A stretch of DNA of 64,000 nucleotides from Dicaeum eximium (taxonomy: Eukaryota; Chordata; Aves; Passeriformes; Dicaeidae), in assembly GCA_013396995.1 (NCBI GenBank), contig VWZP01007922.1:124001-188000 (forward strand), given 5' to 3'. Shown one piece after another: positions 58,376 through 64,000 of the stretch. Position numbers and translations under genes: made by a program. Under the pieces are notes generated by a model. It was not told the origin of the DNA. It did not search any database and saw nothing but the letters and a program-made list of their open reading frames with translations. Within the stretch, counting starts at the first letter, position 1, and every line of letters begins with the position of its first letter.

Positions 58376-61300
58376 GTTCATGTAAACCATTAATGCCTCT
58401 GCTGAAGTCAGTGGAATTATTAAATTAAAACCAGATGCTGCCCTGTGATCCCTAATGCTCTCTATACCCTAATGTGTCATAATGGGTAAGCATTGAGGAG
58501 TGTTTCTGAAGAAGGCACACAATAACATTTCAGTGGAGGACACAGAGGTACTCAAATAAAGCAACCGTGAAATCAAAAGACCTTTCAATCTGTTTATGAG
58601 AGACTTTGTCATCTCCACTTTGAGACAGCTGGAACAACAAGTGAGAGATCTTAATCTATATCCCAGAGAGTCTTTGCTTCAGTGAAATCCAAAAATACAC
58701 ACAGGCTCCTCAGCTGTTGTGGTCCTGTTTGTTTTCCCTCCACAGGTTTGAGCACTTGAGGAGTTTATGTCTTTTGTGTGCTCAGGGTGGGCTCTCCTCA
58801 GCCCTTCCCCAGAGAAGGATTAATCTGTAATATACTACAAGCAGTTCTTGAGCAAAGATATAAAATGGATGAGGATTAACATGATAAAAAATGAGTTTCT
58901 TTTTTTCCTGTTGTACTGCAAATGAAGCTCATCGCTGGTTTACATGCTTGGCTGCTTCCCTTATATTAATTAAATCCCACCAGCATTCATGGAGTGGAAA
59001 CTTTGAGCCTTTGGAGCCTCTGAGCAGACAGATCCCATATAGAAAGTCTAGTAAGAGGTTAGGTGACACAGAGACCTCAGTGTCTCATTAATTCCTCATT
59101 TTGGGCCAGGCAGGGGGAAAACCTGAAATCTATTTGGGCTCAAATGGACTCAGAAACTTCATTTAGGCAAGACCAGTGCATGCCAGCTGGTCCCTGGTCA
59201 TGATGTCCCTCTGTGTAGCCTTAAGGTGTGGGACATGTGACATGATGTGTGCTACTTTGCTGGCACTGGCAGAGAAAAGCACTGGCAGAGATGCCCACTG
59301 GACATCCTCAGGCATCCTGCTCCCTCCCAGAAACAAGTGTGTTAAAAGTTGTGTGCCTTAGTCTGGCATCTGGTGTAGCACCACCGAAGCCAAGAGACTT
59401 GAATCTGAATTTCTGGAGAGCCTAAGTTGGCACAGATCCACTGAAACAAGTGGAGCCACCATAAATTCTGGTATCAGCCTATAATTTTTCTACTGTCAGC
59501 ATTCCCTGAGTTTGACTCAGATAACTACTCCAGAGAAAAAATTACCATTTTCCAGGCCTTACAGCTATCCAATCTTCTGTTATGGATTTCAGTTGCTTCT
59601 TGCAGGATTCAGTTCAGCCCAGTATGTATCTCACAGCAATCATGTGCATTATAAATTCTGCTTAATCCAAGAAAGGGCCCTAAAGCAGAGGGTAGAGAAG
59701 AGGATCACATGCTGAAATGATGCAATTAAAGCTTTAATGACAAATACACTAAGCTGAAGAGGGATGGGAGAAAGAAAGAAAGCTGCTAGAAGGATTTTTA
59801 GTTTAGAGGATTTAAAAAAATTATCTACTGTCAGTGTTTTCCTGTCTGTGTGAGGTGTCTCACTGTTGGCATGCATGCCATGCATGCCAGGTATTTAGCA
59901 CACTATACAAGGGACATACCATAGAAAATGCTCTATAACAAAAAGTGTCACACTAGTGTAAGGACACTAAATGCCTTCTCATGCTTCAGCATCAAATCCT
60001 CTTGTTTCTTTTACAAGCACCACATCTATGTCTTTGTTTGCTTCAGTCTTGGAAGGGTCAGGTATTTTCACTAGCTTGAAAAAATATTTCATCAGCTGAA
60101 GGGGCTTCCTAGTACAATTTTTAACCGAGTCTCAGTCTGGATGCTCCTGTGCTCAGATTCATCAAGCCTAGGTGCTTAAGAATATTAGTAGGTTCAGGGA
60201 ATTTAATTCTTGTCCTTAAATAGCTCGGTGCTTGCTTTGCATAGGAAACAGCTAAAAGGAATGGGTTTTGAAGAGAAAAGTGTTCCATTTAATAATTGAT
60301 TTTTTTTTAAAACATCAAAAAACACTGGCTAGGATGGTGAGTCACCACTAACAGCAACGGTGGCTTGCATTTCAAAGAGCTGCCATGGAAAAAAACCTGA
60401 AGAGTTAACCTAGTAATAAAAGTTTCACAGCCCATGCAGCTTTAATTATTCACTGGGACACAAAATCCTAACCATAAATTATAATGCTATGAATGATTGA
60501 GGGTTTCTAACAGGCACAAAGCAAAAAGAAACACTTTGCAATGCCCAACCATTGTTGTACTAATTTAATATCTTTGAAAAGGTCCTAATATCTGACTCTG
60601 AATTCCCTTATCTCTGCAGGTGTCGTTGCAAGTTAACATTAGCTGCCAAAACTGGTCATGCTTGAGCTGATGTTCATCTCTGCTGCTTGTTGCTCAAAGC
60701 AAGACCAAGGAAGCTCTTTTGGGCAGAAGATGCTTTCCCTGGGCAGGAACAGGAGAGAAAACTCAGAGACAACACAACCCTCAAGTGACCCTCAGTGGTA
60801 GAAAGGTCTTCCTCAAGCTGGTATGAAACTTCACTAAGACATCTGCTTATTCTGCCTACTAAAGTAGAAAAAGGACTCATCTCAAGAAAAGAGTGCCTGT
60901 GCTCAATTGGACTCTCAAGGGAGTCTGCTGAGACCTAGACTTCTGCCACTGTGGATTTTATGCCTCACACAGAAGTGAAAGTTGGTCTTGGAGAAGAATG
61001 GAAAACTTCTTCCCACTATTAAACTGGGAGTAACACTCACATGGCTGCCTGAGAACAGAATTCCTACCTTCAGATCACTAAGGAAAAAATCCCTTTAAAC
61101 ATAAGGATGTGGGAGGTGGCAGGAAACAGAAATTTGGCTGTATGTTAGGAAGAAAAAAAATCCAAACAAATAATGAATAAGGCAAAGGTTATATATAATA
61201 GTGTTTAAGACCCAGAAACATTAGGAATATTATAGGAAAAAAGAGCATAAGGAACTTTCTGCTTGGACTCTTAGCTCTGAGAGTGTCCCTGAAAGTATAA

Positions 61301-64000
61301 AATAATATGGAAAACAGGCCTTAAAGACACTGAGGTGAAATTTACTCCTATTGGGTATGTCTTTTAGCCTTTTTAGTGTTGAATAATGCCTATTCTTTTG
61401 ATGCTTGCTGTATTGTATTGCTGTATTTTAAAACTTTACTGCTTGCACTCAAGATTTTGAATGATCTCACATTTTATTTGAAATAAAGAAGATCTGTTGC
61501 TAGCTTCTGTGTCTGTGGCAAATGATTGTGACTTCAAATTCCACATAAAACCTTGGGAAAGTAATTTAAAGACCAAGGAGATTGTTTTGTCTTGAGGTTT
61601 TGGGTCCTGACTGAGAATTTAGTTATGGTGATGTAGAGACAAGGTTTCCAAGGGGAGTTTGTGCTTAGCAGAAGCCTTCAGCTGAAAGCTTAAGCTTTAC
61701 CTGGGGCCATGAATGTTTAAATCTTAAGCATTTACCCCTGGATGGCACTTAAACCCTGAAGTCAGATGTCTGTGCTCACTGTGCCGTCCCTGGGGAGGGA
61801 TAGGTCCTGTCAATCCCTGGAGATGAGGCACACTGGGAGAGCCTGCAGCAGAACCTACCTCCCAAATGAGACCTGCTCTACCTGTTGGCAGTCCAGCTGT
61901 GCCAGCTGGGAACTGCACTTGAGCTAATAAACACTGCTTCTTCAGCAGAGACAAATAGCAGTGCCCCAGAACATGAAATGGGTGCAGCTTGTTAGAAAGT
62001 GATGATAGCATGACCAAAGTTTCCTATGACCATGACTTGATCAGAGCCTTGAGATGGAGATGTTCATTTTACTAGTTCCACAAAGCAGAGCAAAAAGCTT
62101 TAAATTAAAAAAGACATAATTTAATAATCAAGCACAAAACCCCAAATAACCCCACATTACAATAAAGACTACAATCTGTTGCTCTGTAAACAGAGAAAAG
62201 TGTCAAAATTAAAATAAACAGAAATAGAAGGAAGTGGCTTATAAACTGACCCTGCCAATCCTCCTGCTTCCCTCCATCCTCCTTTGGTTTCAGTCATTCT
62301 GTGACTTTACCAGCTGGAGCAACCTGTGCATAGCCCTGCTGTGGTCCCTGTCAGCCTGATGCTGGGATCTGCCAAGGAGATTTTGATGTCCAGACAGTTT
62401 CAGTTTAAGTGAGAAACAGGGATCTACCAAGAGATGAAAGAAAAACTAAAAATGTTAAGCAACCTGAAGTATTCATGCTATTGTGACTTTTGCATGTAGG
62501 TTTCAACACACTGTTCCTTTGGACTGACATGAGATCCTTTTCTGTTTCAGAGGCTGGTGACTGTGCTTGTAAGTAGGTCTCTATCCTCCCAGACAACTGA
62601 AGTTAACAGAGAAGATAAAGTGTTGTTGTCTTAAAAATAACAATACCATAAATAAATAATCAAACAAAACCTGATATGGGCTCTAAATCTGAACATGAAG
62701 TGTTTTTTGGGTAAGCACATTTATACTACACTGGGAAAGTTTGCTCTTCAAAAACTGTTTCCATTAAAATTTTAGTACCTAATAAACAGTCTGACCCACA
62801 GCTCTGTTCTTTTAGCAAAATAGATGGAGGGTGTTCTGAGTGTCAGCACTTGGACATTTGTGATTGTGACATCAGGAATAATGTGTCCCTCTTATTTGCA
62901 AGCCCAGTTTCCAGTGGGGTGTGGGTTCAGCTGAGCCCCAAGGCTTGGGGAGCTCTGACCTGGACTACTGCCGAGAACTTTATGTGTGTATATGGGAAAC
63001 CAGAAATTATGTTTCTTGCATTTTTTAGGCATGTTATAGTCATGGTGATCTCAGATAAAGTAGACTTAATAATTTGAATAGATGATAAAATAGCCCTGGT
63101 GGTGGGAAAACAGGCTTTTTGGGGAAAGAGAGGTTGTTTCCTATGGTGGATGTGTGGAAGGGCTGCAGACTGATGAGCAGTTGTCCCAGAGCATCACAGT
63201 GGGTGGCAGCAGTGCTGCTGGGGAGCTGAGGGAGAATGGAGAGTCTGGCACAGGATACTGGGACTGTGCAGGTGAGGACCTCGACATGACCCAGACCACA
63301 GTTTGGCAGGATTGAACAGCGATCCTGGGGTCTTGCAGAGAGCAGAGATGCAGGATTGTGGGAGCTGCTGAAGCAGGATGGTGTGAGCCATGTCTGAGGG
63401 CTAGGATATTTTCCTGTCAGGGAAGTGAGGGCTGATCTGGATCTGCATGATAAAACCTTGTGTTTTAAGTTGTATCATTCTTTTATTCAGGAAGAGGGGA
63501 AGCAGCATACCAAACTTCATTCCCATTCATCCTGTGTCTGTTAGAGTCTGCCATTCTTGCTCCATAAATTCCAGGATCTCTAGGTCTCTAACTCTTTGCT
63601 GACAGCCAAAAAGTTATCTGCTGAATCAAGGCTTCTGCACTGCAACTTCCTCCCAGGAAAGCAAGGGAACAACATGACATCTCTCACTGAAATGGCCTGC
63701 CAGTTCTGAGCAGCCAATTGGAAAGGAAACATCAAGACAGAGAGCTGCTTAGACCAGAGCTGGATAGGAGAGGCTGAGAAAGTAATTCTCCCCTGAAGAC
63801 TCTCTTCCCCAGTCTTGTTCTTGCACTGGCTTTGTTCCAGTATCTCCCTGTAATATTAATATAGACAATGAAAGCAGGCAGACTAAAAGGACTCCTTTAA
63901 TATACTACTCCAAGAGCTCCCAGGCTGCAGTACAGATAGTAGTACTGTGGTGCATTACCTGCAGTTGCTCTTGGAGATTTTGACTTCTTTATACAATAAG
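58376..64000. other. Unique non-coding DNA, no gene seen
   Basis: No exon, RNA gene or recognisable transposable element. The stretch 60355-60600 has the look of conserved non-coding DNA, with CATTGTT and CTTTGAA motifs. A palindromic ATGCATGCC tandem lies at 59868-59888. Frames at 63194-63391 and elsewhere are short and without domains. Confidence 0.5.
59868..59888. repeat. Palindromic GGCATGCATGCC with tandem 9-mer
   Basis: GGCATGCATGCC (59868-59879) equals its own reverse complement, and ATGCATGCC occurs twice in tandem (59871-59879 and 59880-59888). A small self-complementary purine-pyrimidine alternating tract that could adopt a cruciform or Z-like form. No function is implied. Confidence 0.85.

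Noticed and set aside
1..64000. CRISPR arrays, bacterial operons, phage or plasmid features
   Set aside because: No regularly spaced repeats, ribosome-binding-site-led gene runs or dense coding. The repeats are those of a bird nuclear genome.

Overview
The window reads as nuclear DNA from a bird, most likely a songbird. Four 3' fragments of CR1, the dominant avian LINE, are recognisable, together with three clear long terminal repeats (LTRs) and one degraded LTR of the kinds common in passerine genomes. Two or three fragments of an ancient MIR-type SINE, shared across amniotes, are also present. These identifications rest on remembered family consensus sequences; no database search was possible, so exact subfamily names are left open.

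No protein-coding gene, tRNA, rRNA or CRISPR array can be supported. The open frames are short, lack recognisable domains and overlap on both strands as expected by chance in AT-rich DNA. The only frame with clear homology is the decayed C-terminal end of a CR1 ORF2 (43461-43871). The window is therefore intergenic DNA or the inside of a very long intron.

Layout. 1-5 kb: unique DNA with a pure 91-bp TTTTA microsatellite (1612-1702) and a sharp CpG cluster (4840-5110). 10-15 kb: CR1 fragment (9958-10267), solo LTR (10511-11095), degraded LTR (13621-13890) and CR1 fragment (14590-14932). 15-28 kb: unique DNA with a 28-base hairpin (20703-20730) and a C-depleted strand-asymmetric stretch (22617-22862). 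28-31 kb: MIR (28430-28580), solo LTR (29008-29589) and degraded CR1 (30668-31010). 31-43 kb: unique DNA with alternative overlapping inverted repeats (38291-38347) and a weak reverse MIR (40170-40262). 43-44 kb: CR1 with the ORF2 remnant. 52.8 kb: second MIR. 57.7-58.4 kb: solo LTR flanked by a perfect TTTAT target-site duplication. The remainder to 64 kb is unique sequence.

I did not find a new biological system. The observations most worth checking are the uniform plus-strand orientation of the confidently called mobile elements, the isolated CpG cluster near 5 kb, several stretches that look like conserved non-coding elements, and the C-depleted segment at 22.7 kb.
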